DNA of 64,000 nucleotides. Origin: Gemmatimonadota bacterium (GTDB lineage Bacteria; Gemmatimonadota; Gemmatimonadetes; Longimicrobiales; Gaopeijiaceae). The position numbers and the translations under genes were made by a program. The notes below the pieces were generated by a model, which ran no database searches, was not told the DNA's origin, and saw only the letters and a program-made list of their open reading frames with translations. Positions 28,793 through 37,385 of this stretch are shown here, piece after piece. Where the stretch lies: NCBI GenBank assembly GCA_029262115.1, contig JAJCZZ010000049.1:124001-188000 (forward strand). The letters are read 5' to 3'. How positions within the stretch are numbered: position 1 is the first letter of the stretch; every line of letters begins with the position of its first letter.

Positions 28793-29851
28793 GTGACCGA
28801 CCCAGGAACAGCAAGCGAAGCACCACCCCTTGCGGTCCTTCTCGAGAAGGTCGCTGACGGACAACACCTCTCGTCCCGCGAGGCGGAGTCGATGGTGGAC
28901 GCCTTCATGGATGGGTCTGCCTCCGAGCCTGTCATGGCGGGCTTCCTGGTAGGCCTTCGAGCGAAGGGTCTGGATCCATCCGAGGTCGCCGGCGGTGTGC
29001 GGTCCCTCAGGAAGTTCATGATCCGCGTCTCCGCGACCGATGTCGACGCACTCGTCGATACCGCCGGAACGGGCGGGGGGAGTGTCACCACCTTCAACAT
29101 CTCCACGGCGGCGGCGCTCGTCGCGGCGGGGGCCGGCGCGCGGGTCGCGAAGCACGGGAACCGCTCGTTCACCTCCCGAAGTGGCAGCGCCGATGTCCTG
29201 GAGGCCCTGGGCGTTCGGATCGATCTGGATCCGACGCAGATGGCGGCGGTGTTGGACGAGGCCGGTATCGTTTTCATGTTCGCTCCGACGCTCCATCCTG
29301 CCATGCGTCACGTCGGACCGGTCCGCCGTGCCCTGGGGGTAACGACCATCATGAACGTCCTCGGACCGCTGACAAACCCGGCCGGCGCACGCCGCCAGGT
29401 CGTCGGGGTGGCCGATCCGCGTCTGCTGGAGCTGGTCGCCGGCGCCCTCGAACAGCTGGGTCACCATCGGGCACTCGTCGTCCACGGGAGTCCGGGCATG
29501 GACGAGGTAAGCCCGATCGGCTCCACTCGCGTCGCTCGGCTCGCCGACGGACGTCTCGAACTCGAGGTCGTGGAGCCGGAGGAGATGGGCGTGGAGAGGG
29601 TGTCCGCCCCGTCACTCCGAGGCGGCGAACCGGAGGACAACGCTCGGATCATCAAGGCCGTCCTGAGAGGCGAGAAGGGCGGGCCCCGGGCCGCCGTGGT
29701 TCTGAACGCCGCCGCTGCGCTCTACGTGGCGGGCGTCGTGGATACTCTGGCCAGCGGGGCCGAAATGGCGAGGGAATCGCTCGACTCGGGCGCGGGCAGG
29801 GAGGCGCTGGAGAGGCTACGGCGCGCTACGGCGCGGGTGGTCGAACGCTGA
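28793..29851 (+). CDS. trpD: Anthranilate phosphoribosyltransferase
   Basis: Second step of tryptophan synthesis: anthranilate plus PRPP. The PRPP motif GTGGGSVTTFNIST, the anthranilate motif KHGNRS and VLGPLTNPAGA are present. 352 residues from GTG 28793. It is separated from the rest of the trp genes by lexA on the opposite strand. No trpE or trpG is found in the window. Confidence 0.95.
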   Translation: MTDPGTASEAPPLAVLLEKVADGQHLSSREAESMVDAFMDGSASEPVMAGFLVGLRAKGLDPSEVAGGVRSLRKFMIRVSATDVDALVDTAGTGGGSVTTFNISTAAALVAAGAGARVAKHGNRSFTSRSGSADVLEALGVRIDLDPTQMAAVLDEAGIVFMFAPTLHPAMRHVGPVRRALGVTTIMNVLGPLTNPAGARRQVVGVADPRLLELVAGALEQLGHHRALVVHGSPGMDEVSPIGSTRVARLADGRLELEVVEPEEMGVERVSAPSLRGGEPEDNARIIKAVLRGEKGGPRAAVVLNAAAALYVAGVVDTLASGAEMARESLDSGAGREALERLRRATARVVER

Positions 29852-30032
29852 CCCTGACGCCGCTCAGGACCGACAGCGGGAGCCCGATCAAAGGCGCGGC
29901 GTGATGGTCGTCCTGCTGGACGACGGCCTGCACGGTCCACGGTCCCGGAAACAGCGCCGCGTCCGGGGGCGACAGCCAGAGCACCCGCCGACGTTCTCCC
30001 TGAACCCGACCGACGACAAACGTCTCTCTCAT
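29826..30032 (-). CDS. Small hypothetical protein coupled to lexA
   Basis: A 68-residue frame starts 2 bp after the lexA stop (TGA-cc-ATG), the spacing of translational coupling, and overlaps the 3' end of trpD by 26 bp. It begins METs with MRETFVVGRVQGERRRVLWL, has a Val-rich middle and ends in a Pro-rich tail. No known motif is recognised. The close coupling argues for a real gene; its location inside GC-rich DNA where chance frames are common argues for caution. Confidence 0.45.
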   Translation of the reverse strand: MRETFVVGRVQGERRRVLWLSPPDAALFPGPWTVQAVVQQDDHHAAPLIGLPLSVLSGVRVSVRPPAP

Positions 30033-30034
30033 GG

Positions 30035-30643
30035 TCAGTACTTCCGGATGACGCCGACGACCACGCCCTGGATGCGAACGTCGGACGCGTCGACGACGAT
30101 TGGGCTCATGGTCGGGTTGGCCGGCTGAAGCCGAATCCGGCCCCCCGGCTCCCTGTAGAGCTTCTTGACGGTGGCCGAGTCACCCCGGACGAGGGCCACG
30201 ACCATTTCACCATCCTCGGCCGCGTCCTGCGCCTGAACGACGATGTAGTCGCCGTCGCGGATCTGCTCCTCGATCATCGAGTTTCCTTCAACTCGCAGCA
30301 CGTAGTTCTCGCGCTGCCGACGGACCATGTCCCTGGGAACCGAGAGGGTTTCATGATCCTGAACAGCTTCGATCGGCAACCCGGCCGCGACGGCCCCGAG
30401 GAGGGGAAGCTCCACCGCCGCGGCTTCCTGTCCCGAGCCCACCATCTCGATGGACCGGCTCTCATTGTAGGACTTCCTTATATATCCCTTGCGTTCCAGA
30501 TTGCTGAGATGCTCGTGAACGGTTGCGAGGGACGAGTACCCGAAGGAATCCGCGATCTCTTCGAAGCTGGGTGCGTACCCGTGCTCGGCGATGAAGCCCT
30601 GGATGTAGTCGAGAATTTCCTTCTGTCGCTTGGTCAGCGGCAT
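30035..30643 (-). CDS. lexA: SOS repressor LexA
   Basis: Represses DNA-damage genes and cleaves itself when RecA is active. ATG 30643, preceded by GGGAGG, gives 202 residues; an open frame to 30763 has no such site. Residues 1-65 form the winged-helix DNA-binding domain, starting with LTKRQKEILDYI. The cleavage site is Ala87-Gly88 (GAVAAG), with the serine Ser122 (EGNSM) and the lysine Lys160 (ATVKK) of the peptidase. All key residues are intact. Confidence 0.96.
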   Translation of the reverse strand: MPLTKRQKEILDYIQGFIAEHGYAPSFEEIADSFGYSSLATVHEHLSNLERKGYIRKSYNESRSIEMVGSGQEAAAVELPLLGAVAAGLPIEAVQDHETLSVPRDMVRRQRENYVLRVEGNSMIEEQIRDGDYIVVQAQDAAEDGEMVVALVRGDSATVKKLYREPGGRIRLQPANPTMSPIVVDASDVRIQGVVVGVIRKY

Positions 30644-30669
30644 CGCTTGTCCTCCCTGGCGTTCACGAC

Positions 30670-30710
30670 CCGAATAGGAACCGAATAAGGGTACCCGAAC
30701 GTTGCCCGAA
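30670..30710. promoter_or_regulatory. Candidate LexA operator: four direct CCGAA repeats between lexA and trpC
   Basis: The 58-bp gap holds CCGAA at 30670, 30681, 30695 and 30706 (TTCGG on the lexA sense strand), with spacings of 11, 14 and 11 bp, about one helix turn each. Pairs read CCGAATAGGAA-CCGAATAAGG and CCCGAACGTTG-CCCGAAAC. LexA usually represses its own gene, and direct-repeat operators are known outside the Gram-positive and enterobacterial groups, so these are the best operator candidates here. They reach the TTG start of trpC. Confidence 0.45.
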
Positions 30711-31526
30711 ACGCAAGCGACTCCTTTGCTGCCCGGCATCCTCCGGGAGATCGTGGCCCACAAGCGGGCTCAGTTGACTCAATCGTCGGGGCGGCGGGCG
30801 GAAGTCGAGCGCGCGGCCCACTCGAGGCCGCCGGCTCGGGACTTCCGCGCTGCTCTGGCAGTTCCGGATCACGTTTCCCTGATCGCCGAGGTGAAGCGGC
30901 GGTCGCCCGGAGCCGGCCAGATCCGGCCCGGACTGTCGGCCGCGGCGCTGGCGGGCACGTACGAGAAGAGCGGGGCCTCGGCCCTGAGCGTGCTCACGGA
31001 CCTCGAGTTCTTCGGCGGATCCCTGGCGGATCTCGTCGAGGCGCGTGAGGCCACGGGTCTCCCGGCGCTGCGCAAGGACTTCACGCTCGATCCGTTCGAC
31101 CTGTTGGAAGCGCGGGCCTCGGGCGCGGACGCCGTTCTGCTGATCGTGCGCATCCTTGGCGATCGTACGCTGCGACGGCTGCACGGGGAGGCGGAGTCGC
31201 TCGGCATGGCGGTTCTCGTGGAGGCACACGACGAACGCGAGGTGGCTCGTGCAATGGAGGCTGGGGCGCGCATCCTCGGGATCAACAATCGGGACCTCGC
31301 GACGTTTACCACCCGTCTCGACACCACCCTCGAACTCCTGAACGGGGTTCCGCCCGACGTTCTCGTCGTCTCCGAGAGCGGCATTCGGACCCGGAACGAC
31401 GTCGAGAGACTGGCCAGGGCGGGGGTGGATGCGATTCTTGTGGGTGAGACCCTTCTGCGTGCCGACGCGCCGGGTGAGATGACGCGAGAACTCTCGTCCG
31501 TTCCACGGATCGATCGTCAGGCGTGA
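30702..31526 (+). CDS. trpC: Indole-3-glycerol phosphate synthase
   Basis: Closes the indole ring from CdRP in tryptophan synthesis. The motifs LIAEVKRRSPGAG (catalytic Lys), ALSVLTDLEFFGG, LRKDF and GINNRDL are present; VVSESGI follows. 274 residues from TTG 30702; TTG 30726 is a good alternative because IGPS usually starts just before ILREIVAHKR. The gene diverges from lexA and its start lies among the candidate LexA repeats. It overlaps trpF by 4 bp. Confidence 0.94.
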   Translation: MPETQATPLLPGILREIVAHKRAQLTQSSGRRAEVERAAHSRPPARDFRAALAVPDHVSLIAEVKRRSPGAGQIRPGLSAAALAGTYEKSGASALSVLTDLEFFGGSLADLVEAREATGLPALRKDFTLDPFDLLEARASGADAVLLIVRILGDRTLRRLHGEAESLGMAVLVEAHDEREVARAMEAGARILGINNRDLATFTTRLDTTLELLNGVPPDVLVVSESGIRTRNDVERLARAGVDAILVGETLLRADAPGEMTRELSSVPRIDRQA

Positions 31527-32206
31527 CCATGCGGCCTGCGGTCAAGATCTGCGGTCTGACTCGGCGGGTGGATGTCGTGGCGGCCGACCAAGCCGGCGCC
31601 GACTATGTAGGTATGGTTCTCTCCGCGGGCTTTTCCCGATCCGTCGACCTCACCGCCGCCCAGGATCTGATCGACGGCGTGCGAGCTCGCCCAGTGGCGG
31701 TGCTCGTGGATGAGTCCGCCGACCGTGCGATCGAGTTGGCGACGCGGATCCGCGCGGACGTTGTCCAGCTTCATGGCCAGGAGGCGCCCGAGACCGTGAA
31801 GGCGATCGCGCACGGCGGGGATTGGGGCGTATGGAAAGCGGTCCGGGCCGCGACCCTGACCGATCTCGAGCGGGCGGTCGAGCGCTACGGTCCGTTCGTG
31901 GACGGGTATCTCCTGGAGGGGCGTATCGAAGGGGTCGTGGGTGGGGGCGGCGCCGTTCTCCAGGTGGGGGACGAACGCATCGTCCGAGCGCTTCTTCCCG
32001 AGGGTGCTACCTTCGTCCTCGCGGGTGGTCTGGGGCCGGCCTCCGTGGGGGTCGCACTGTCTCGTTTCGGGCCGGACGTGGTCGACGTGAGCTCCGGCGT
32101 GGAATCCAGCCTGGGTTGCAAGGACGCGCGCCGCGTGGAGCACTTCGTGGCCGCAGTCCGAGCGAGCCCCCCGCACGCAAACTTCGAGCAGGGAGATCCG
32201 TTGTGA
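31523..32206 (+). CDS. trpF: Phosphoribosylanthranilate isomerase
   Basis: Amadori rearrangement between TrpD and TrpC. The catalytic Cys is in VKICGLTR, and VQLHGQE and the C-terminal DVSSGVES motif are present, with the phosphate-binding [10 protein letters not shown]. 227 residues. GTG of trpB overlaps its stop. Confidence 0.94.
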   Translation: MTMRPAVKICGLTRRVDVVAADQAGADYVGMVLSAGFSRSVDLTAAQDLIDGVRARPVAVLVDESADRAIELATRIRADVVQLHGQEAPETVKAIAHGGDWGVWKAVRAATLTDLERAVERYGPFVDGYLLEGRIEGVVGGGGAVLQVGDERIVRALLPEGATFVLAGGLGPASVGVALSRFGPDVVDVSSGVESSLGCKDARRVEHFVAAVRASPPHANFEQGDPL

Positions 32207-33387
32207 CCACCGCCGCGCCCGTTCACTCGTACTTCGGAGCCTTTGGCGGGCGGTACGTGCCCGAGACGCTGATCGGTGCACTCGACGAGTTGGAGGCTGC
32301 GTTCACGTCCGCGGTCGTCGATCCGGCGTTCCTGTCCGAGCTCGACGGGCTGCTGGCGTCGTACGTGGGACGGCCAACGCCGCTGTATCGCGCCCGGCGT
32401 CTGGAAGAGGCTGCCGGCCATCCGGAGATCTACCTGAAACGCGAGGATCTCAACCACACCGGCGCCCACAAGATCAACAACACGATGGGGCAGGCGATGC
32501 TGGCCCTGCGCATGGGCAAGCGGCGGATCATTGCGGAGACGGGTGCCGGCCAACACGGCGTCGCCACGGCTACGGCGTGCGCTCTGTTCGACCTGGACTG
32601 CGTCGTCTACATGGGTGAGGAAGACATCGAGCGGCAGGCCCTGAACGTCTATCGTATGAAGCTCCTCGGTGCCGAAGTTCGAACGGTGTCGTCCGGTACG
32701 CGAACGCTCAAGGACGCGACGAACGAGGCGATCCGCGATTGGGTCACCAACGTCCGTGACACCCACTACATCATCGGGTCGGTGGTCGGGCCGGCGCCCT
32801 TCCCCCGCATGGTGCGCGACTTCCAGTCGGTCATCGGCCGGGAGGCCCGCGCCCAGATGCTCGAGACCGCGGGGCAGCTTCCCGGTGTCGTGATCGCGTG
32901 TGTGGGCGGTGGCTCGAACGCCATGGGAATCTTCCATCCGTTCGTGGACGACGTCGGGGTATCGCTGGTGGGCGTCGAAGCTGCGGGGGAGGGACTGGAC
33001 AGCGGACGGCACTCCGCATCACTCTCGTCAGGGTCACCAGGTGTCCTTCACGGGTCGCTCAGCTACCTTCTCCAGAGCGATGATGGTCAGGTCGCTCCCG
33101 CTCACTCGGTTTCGGCTGGGTTGGATTATCCCGGTGTGGGACCTGAGCATTCGTTCTTGAAGGATTCGGGGCGGGCGCGATACGTCTCGGTGGATGACGA
33201 CGAGGCCCTGGAAGCGTTTCACCGAATGTCGAGACTGGAGGGGATTATCCCGGCGTTGGAATCCGCACACGCGCTCGCCTATGTCCTTCGCGACGGGGCC
33301 TCCCACGCTCCGGAGAGTCCGATCCTCGTGTGCCTTTCGGGCCGCGGAGACAAAGACGTGGCCTCGGTCGCGTCGAGGGCGGGCTAG
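32203..33387 (+). CDS. trpB: Tryptophan synthase beta chain
   Basis: PLP enzyme joining indole and serine to tryptophan. The PLP lysine is Lys90 in [20 protein letters not shown] and the phosphate loop GGGSNAMG are conserved. 394 residues from GTG 32203. The usual neighbour trpA does not follow; two other genes lie between. The frame is open upstream, but that part is the shadow of trpF. Confidence 0.96.
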   Translation: MTTAAPVHSYFGAFGGRYVPETLIGALDELEAAFTSAVVDPAFLSELDGLLASYVGRPTPLYRARRLEEAAGHPEIYLKREDLNHTGAHKINNTMGQAMLALRMGKRRIIAETGAGQHGVATATACALFDLDCVVYMGEEDIERQALNVYRMKLLGAEVRTVSSGTRTLKDATNEAIRDWVTNVRDTHYIIGSVVGPAPFPRMVRDFQSVIGREARAQMLETAGQLPGVVIACVGGGSNAMGIFHPFVDDVGVSLVGVEAAGEGLDSGRHSASLSSGSPGVLHGSLSYLLQSDDGQVAPAHSVSAGLDYPGVGPEHSFLKDSGRARYVSVDDDEALEAFHRMSRLEGIIPALESAHALAYVLRDGASHAPESPILVCLSGRGDKDVASVASRAG

Positions 33388-33392
33388 CCTGG

Positions 33393-35180
33393 ATGACGGA
33401 ACTCCAGTCGGGCGGCGGCACGACGGGCGAGACCCCGATCGCAACGGCGGACTGGAACGCTGATTCAGTCCCGGTCGCGGCGCTTGGCGAACTCTTCAAC
33501 ACACTCGCGAAGGCGCTGCGGGCATTCCAGTTGTACGACGAGAACAACCCAGTGCGGCACCGCTTCATCGAGAGCCTTCGTGGGTCGTTCACATCCCTAT
33601 GGGCGGAGGTGGAGACGCTCAAGTTCTCCGTGGACGAAGACCGGATCCAGGCAGGCGTGCATGAGGTCTACCGATCCGACGATCGGACCGACTCGTTGGC
33701 ATTCCTCTTCTACAAGGACGGGATTCGGGAGATCGCGTTCCGCCCAGGAATCGAGGGCGCAGAACTCGAGCGGTTCCTCTCCGTTCTCCAACGGGCTCGT
33801 AAACTGCTTCCCGAAGGCGATGACCTCCTGACCGTTCTGTGGGAAGAGGGCCTCGAGTTCTTCCTGTACCGGTATGTCGACTTCCTCGCGGAGGGCGTCG
33901 AGATGCCGGTGAAGGGTGGGGGCAACTCGGAAGCCGACTTCAAGCAGGTGCTCGAAGGAGACGCCGAAGAAGGAGAGGCCGAAGAAGGAGACGCCGAAGA
34001 AGGAGAGGAGGATGCGCAGGAGCCGACCTCGGGTGAGGCCGCCGAGGACGACGCCTCATCAAAGACGGTAAGCAAAGAGGACTTCAATCCGACGCTGTAT
34101 TCTCTCGATCCACGAGAGATGAAGTTCCTACGGACCGAACTCCAGAGGGAACTCGATCGCGATCTGCGCATGGACGTGCTCAGCGCCCTCTTCGATCGCC
34201 TGGAGGAACCCGGCCGGCGGGAGCGTCAGTCCGAGATTCTCGAAATCCTCGCCACGCTCCTCCCCAACTTCATGAGCCGGGGCGCACTGGTTCCGGCGAC
34301 GCGAGTCCTCCACGAGTTGAGGAAATTCGAAGCGACCCCCAACCTCTTCGATGAAGAGCGGATGGCCCTCTCGCGAAGGCTTTTGGACGAGGTCAGCCAA
34401 CCGGCGTTCATCACAGAGATGATCCATGCCCTGTACGACGGGACGGTGCGGGCGTCACCGCAACAACTGGCGGATTTCCTCCAATTTCTGCGCGCTGAAG
34501 CGTTGGCTCCTTTGTTGCGCGCCACGGAGACCGTGGGGCACAAGGAGCTTCAGGAGGTCCTCCGACGAGCGACCCACGGGATTGCGGAGCGCAACCGCGG
34601 CGCCGTCCTCCGCCTCCTGAGTGAACAGGATGCCGTGGTCGCGGCGGGGGCGGCGCGAATTGCCGGCGAGATGCAGATCAAAGAGGCTGGCCCGGCGCTG
34701 GCAGATCTGCTGGCCCATCCGAATGCGTCGGTCCGCCTGGCCGCGGTGGAGGCGGCGGTGAGCCTGAAGGCTTCGACAGCCGCCGGGGCGCTCCAGGCGA
34801 CCCTGGACGACCCGGACCGCGAGGTGCGAATCGCCGCCGCGCGGGCCCTGGGCGAGTTGAAGTACCGACCGGCCGGAGGCCGGCTCGGTCAGATCGTCCA
34901 GGAGAAGGAAATCCGGGACGCCGACATCACGGAGAAGGTCGCAATGTTCGAGGCGTACGCGCTGGTGGCGGACGAGGCGGCCGTCCGTCTGATGGACAAG
35001 CTCCTCAACGGGAAGGGCTTTCTCGGGAAGCGAGAGCCCTCGGAGATCCGAGCGGCCGCGGCGCTCGGACTGGGATGCGTCACTTCCCTCTCGGCGTCCC
35101 GGGCTCTCCAGAAGGCGGCCGGCGACGACGACGCGGTCGTCCGTAGCGCCGTGAATCGTGCGCTGCGGGAAGGGGAGTGA
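33393..35180 (+). CDS. HEAT-repeat protein with an N-terminal domain shared with the next gene
   Basis: 595 residues from ATG 33393, 5 bp after trpB. Residues 20-150 form a domain with ALRAFQLYDENNPV, LKFSVDEDRI and IREIAFRPGIEGAELERFLSVL. Residues 185-225 are an acidic Glu/Asp/Gly/Ala linker encoded by tandem 15-bp repeats. From about 235 helical repeats follow, and those near 425-510 (AAGAARIAGEM, VRLAAVEAAVSL, VRIAAARALGEL) are clear HEAT units. No catalytic motif. The N-terminal domain resembles that of the downstream HD-GYP protein, so both probably act together, perhaps in second-messenger or protein scaffolding. Function unknown. Confidence 0.82.
   Translation: MTELQSGGGTTGETPIATADWNADSVPVAALGELFNTLAKALRAFQLYDENNPVRHRFIESLRGSFTSLWAEVETLKFSVDEDRIQAGVHEVYRSDDRTDSLAFLFYKDGIREIAFRPGIEGAELERFLSVLQRARKLLPEGDDLLTVLWEEGLEFFLYRYVDFLAEGVEMPVKGGGNSEADFKQVLEGDAEEGEAEEGDAEEGEEDAQEPTSGEAAEDDASSKTVSKEDFNPTLYSLDPREMKFLRTELQRELDRDLRMDVLSALFDRLEEPGRRERQSEILEILATLLPNFMSRGALVPATRVLHELRKFEATPNLFDEERMALSRRLLDEVSQPAFITEMIHALYDGTVRASPQQLADFLQFLRAEALAPLLRATETVGHKELQEVLRRATHGIAERNRGAVLRLLSEQDAVVAAGAARIAGEMQIKEAGPALADLLAHPNASVRLAAVEAAVSLKASTAAGALQATLDDPDREVRIAAARALGELKYRPAGGRLGQIVQEKEIRDADITEKVAMFEAYALVADEAAVRLMDKLLNGKGFLGKREPSEIRAAAALGLGCVTSLSASRALQKAAGDDDAVVRSAVNRALREGE
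33963..34007 (+). repeat. Three 15-bp tandem repeats inside the HEAT-protein gene
   Basis: The unit GCCGAAGAAGGAGA plus G or C occurs three times without other change, in frame, and encodes Ala/Glu-Glu-Glu-Gly-Glu/Asp in the acidic linker. The repeat is in multiples of three, so copy-number change would not break the frame. Confidence 0.85.
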
Positions 35181-35181
35181 C

Positions 35182-36597
35182 GTGGCGGAACTGAATCTCC
35201 AGGAAGAAGGAAAGCGGGTCCTCACCGCCTTCTACGGGGCGATGAGCGCCTTGAAGCTGTACCCGGTCGAGAACGAGACTGTGCAACAGGCTCTGACGGA
35301 GCTCCAGAGCGTGGTCGAGCGCGTCGTGACGGCCGAGGGGGGCGCCGAGGTGCGGGTGGTCGGCGACTTCTTCTTTCTCAACGAGACCCGCCTCCGTCTG
35401 GACCTGTCCAACTTCGCGACGTTCGGATCGTTCGCCCGGTCCCTGCAGATTCACGGGATCGGGGCCGTGGAGATCCACGCGGGTATCCAGCGGGCCGAAT
35501 GGGCCCCGTTCGTTTCGATGCTCCTTCGCAAGCCGGGACAGCCCGAGCCGTTCGGCTCCTTCATGGAGGGGCTGGCCGGGGCTCCCGTCCATCATCTCGA
35601 GTTGCGGCCCGAAAAAGGGGTCGAAGAGCCGGCGCAGGACGAAGAGGCGATCACGAAGGCGAAGCGCACCTACGCACAGTCGGTACAGGTTGCCAAGGAC
35701 GTGTTCGGAGACGTACGCCTGGGCAAAGCGGTCAACGTCCGAAAGGTGAAGCGGGCAGTGCAGGGGATCGTCGATCAGGTCCTGTCGAACGAGAATTCGA
35801 TGGTGACCATGACCACCCTTCGCGACTTCGACGAGTACACGTTCACGCACTGTGTCAACGTCTGCATCTTCAGCGTCGTGATGGGTCAGCGCCTGGGGCT
35901 CGAGAAGATCCAACTGTACGATCTCGGGCTGGGTGCGCTCTTCCACGATATCGGCAAGCAGCGCGTCGACGTGGACATCATCAACAAGCCGGGCGGCCTG
36001 ACCGACCACGAGTGGCAGGAGTTGAAGGAGCACACCACCGAGGGTCTGCTCCAGCTCTTCCGGATGCACGGGTTCGCCGACGTGCCGTATCGTCAGATGC
36101 TGATGGCGTATGAGCATCACATGAAGACCGATCTGACCGGGTACCCGGCCAACCGTCGTGAGCGAGACCCCACGCTGTTCAGTCGGATTGTGGCCGTCGC
36201 CGACGCGTTCGACGCGGGGACGTCCGTGCGTAGCTACCAGTACAAGCCGTGGCCTCCGGACGCGGTGCTGAAGGAGATGAGGGACAACCCTCGACGGGGC
36301 TTCGACCCGCTGCTCGTGAAGGCGTTGATCACCGCGACCGGGGTGTACCCGATCGGCACGTTGTGCATTCTCGACACGCACGAGTTGGCCGTCGTGTCCG
36401 AGGTGAACAAGGATCCGGATCTGCTCCATCGTCCCAAGGTCAAAGTGATCTCGGACGCCATGGGCGTGCCTCTGGCTGAGCCGGTGACTCTCGACCTTGC
36501 TCAGCTGGATCCGGCCACGGGTCAGCCGGCGCGCGGGATCATCAAGACGACCGACCCACAGAAATACGGCATCCGCGTGAGCGACTACCTGACGTGA
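35182..36597 (+). CDS. HD-GYP domain protein (probable cyclic dinucleotide phosphodiesterase)
   Basis: 471 residues from GTG 35182. The N-terminal 140 residues (ALKLYPVENETV, VRVVGDFFFLNETRL, GIGAVEIHAGIQRAEWAPFVSML) resemble the N-terminal domain of the upstream HEAT protein. The HD-GYP domain follows at about 215-400, with ALFHDIGK (His255-Asp256) and the GYP motif at 320-322 (TGYPAN), and YEHH before it. Key metal residues are present, so c-di-GMP (or related) hydrolysis is likely by family. It overlaps trpA by 4 bp, so it is cotranscribed within the trp operon. Confidence 0.88.
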   Translation: MAELNLQEEGKRVLTAFYGAMSALKLYPVENETVQQALTELQSVVERVVTAEGGAEVRVVGDFFFLNETRLRLDLSNFATFGSFARSLQIHGIGAVEIHAGIQRAEWAPFVSMLLRKPGQPEPFGSFMEGLAGAPVHHLELRPEKGVEEPAQDEEAITKAKRTYAQSVQVAKDVFGDVRLGKAVNVRKVKRAVQGIVDQVLSNENSMVTMTTLRDFDEYTFTHCVNVCIFSVVMGQRLGLEKIQLYDLGLGALFHDIGKQRVDVDIINKPGGLTDHEWQELKEHTTEGLLQLFRMHGFADVPYRQMLMAYEHHMKTDLTGYPANRRERDPTLFSRIVAVADAFDAGTSVRSYQYKPWPPDAVLKEMRDNPRRGFDPLLVKALITATGVYPIGTLCILDTHELAVVSEVNKDPDLLHRPKVKVISDAMGVPLAEPVTLDLAQLDPATGQPARGIIKTTDPQKYGIRVSDYLT

Positions 36598-37385
36598 CCG
36601 GTCGATCCATTGCGGAGGCCTTCTCGTCCCGTGCGAGTCGTGGACAGGCCGCGCTCGTCCCGTACGTCACCGCCGGCTACCCCGGGCTCGACGACACAGG
36701 CGCAGTTCTCGACGCGCTCGCCGATGCCGGCGGGGACGTGCTGGAACTCGGCATTCCCTTTTCGGATCCGCTCGCCGACGGCCCGACCATTCAACGGTCG
36801 TCGTTCGAGTCGCTCGAGAACGGGACCACGGTCGCGCGCGTGTTGCAGGCGCTTCGGGACTTCCGGGGTCGCCGGGACACCCCGGTCGTGCTGTTCACGT
36901 ATCTGAACCCCGTTCTCCGCTACGGCTTCAAGGCCTTCCTGGCGGACGCCGTGGACGCCGGAGCGCAGGGCCTCCTCCTGACGGATCTCCCGACTGGGGC
37001 GGACCCGGATCTCGAGGAGGCCGTGCCCGACGCCGGGCTCGACCTCATCCGTCTGGTGGCACCTACCACGGCGGTCGAGCGGATCGGTACGGTTGCGACC
37101 GGGGGTGGGGGCTTCGTCTACTACATCTCCCGGACCGGAGTCACCGGGGAACGCCAGGAGCTGTCGAGCTCTCTGGCCGACGAGGTGGCGAACGTGCGAT
37201 CCGTGGTGGACCTCCCGGTCGCCGCGGGTTTCGGTATCGCCACGCCCGACCAGGCCGCGCAGGTGGCCGGGCTCGCGGACGGGGTCGTGGTCGGCAGTGG
37301 CGTTATCAAAGCACTCGGTTCCGGCGGCGTCGATGGCGCGCGCGACTTCATCGCATCACTTCGGCGAGGGATGGACGGGGATTGA
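36594..37385 (+). CDS. trpA: Tryptophan synthase alpha chain
   Basis: Cleaves indole-3-glycerol phosphate to indole for TrpB. The catalytic Glu is in LELGIPFSDPLADGPTIQ, the catalytic Asp in LLLTDLP, and the phosphate loop in GFGIATPDQA and VVGSGVIKAL. 263 residues. ATG... is replaced by a GTG at 36594 overlapping the HD-GYP stop. Its 3' end overlaps the convergent rqcH gene by 30 bp. Confidence 0.95.
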   Translation: MTGRSIAEAFSSRASRGQAALVPYVTAGYPGLDDTGAVLDALADAGGDVLELGIPFSDPLADGPTIQRSSFESLENGTTVARVLQALRDFRGRRDTPVVLFTYLNPVLRYGFKAFLADAVDAGAQGLLLTDLPTGADPDLEEAVPDAGLDLIRLVAPTTAVERIGTVATGGGGFVYYISRTGVTGERQELSSSLADEVANVRSVVDLPVAAGFGIATPDQAAQVAGLADGVVVGSGVIKALGSGGVDGARDFIASLRRGMDGD

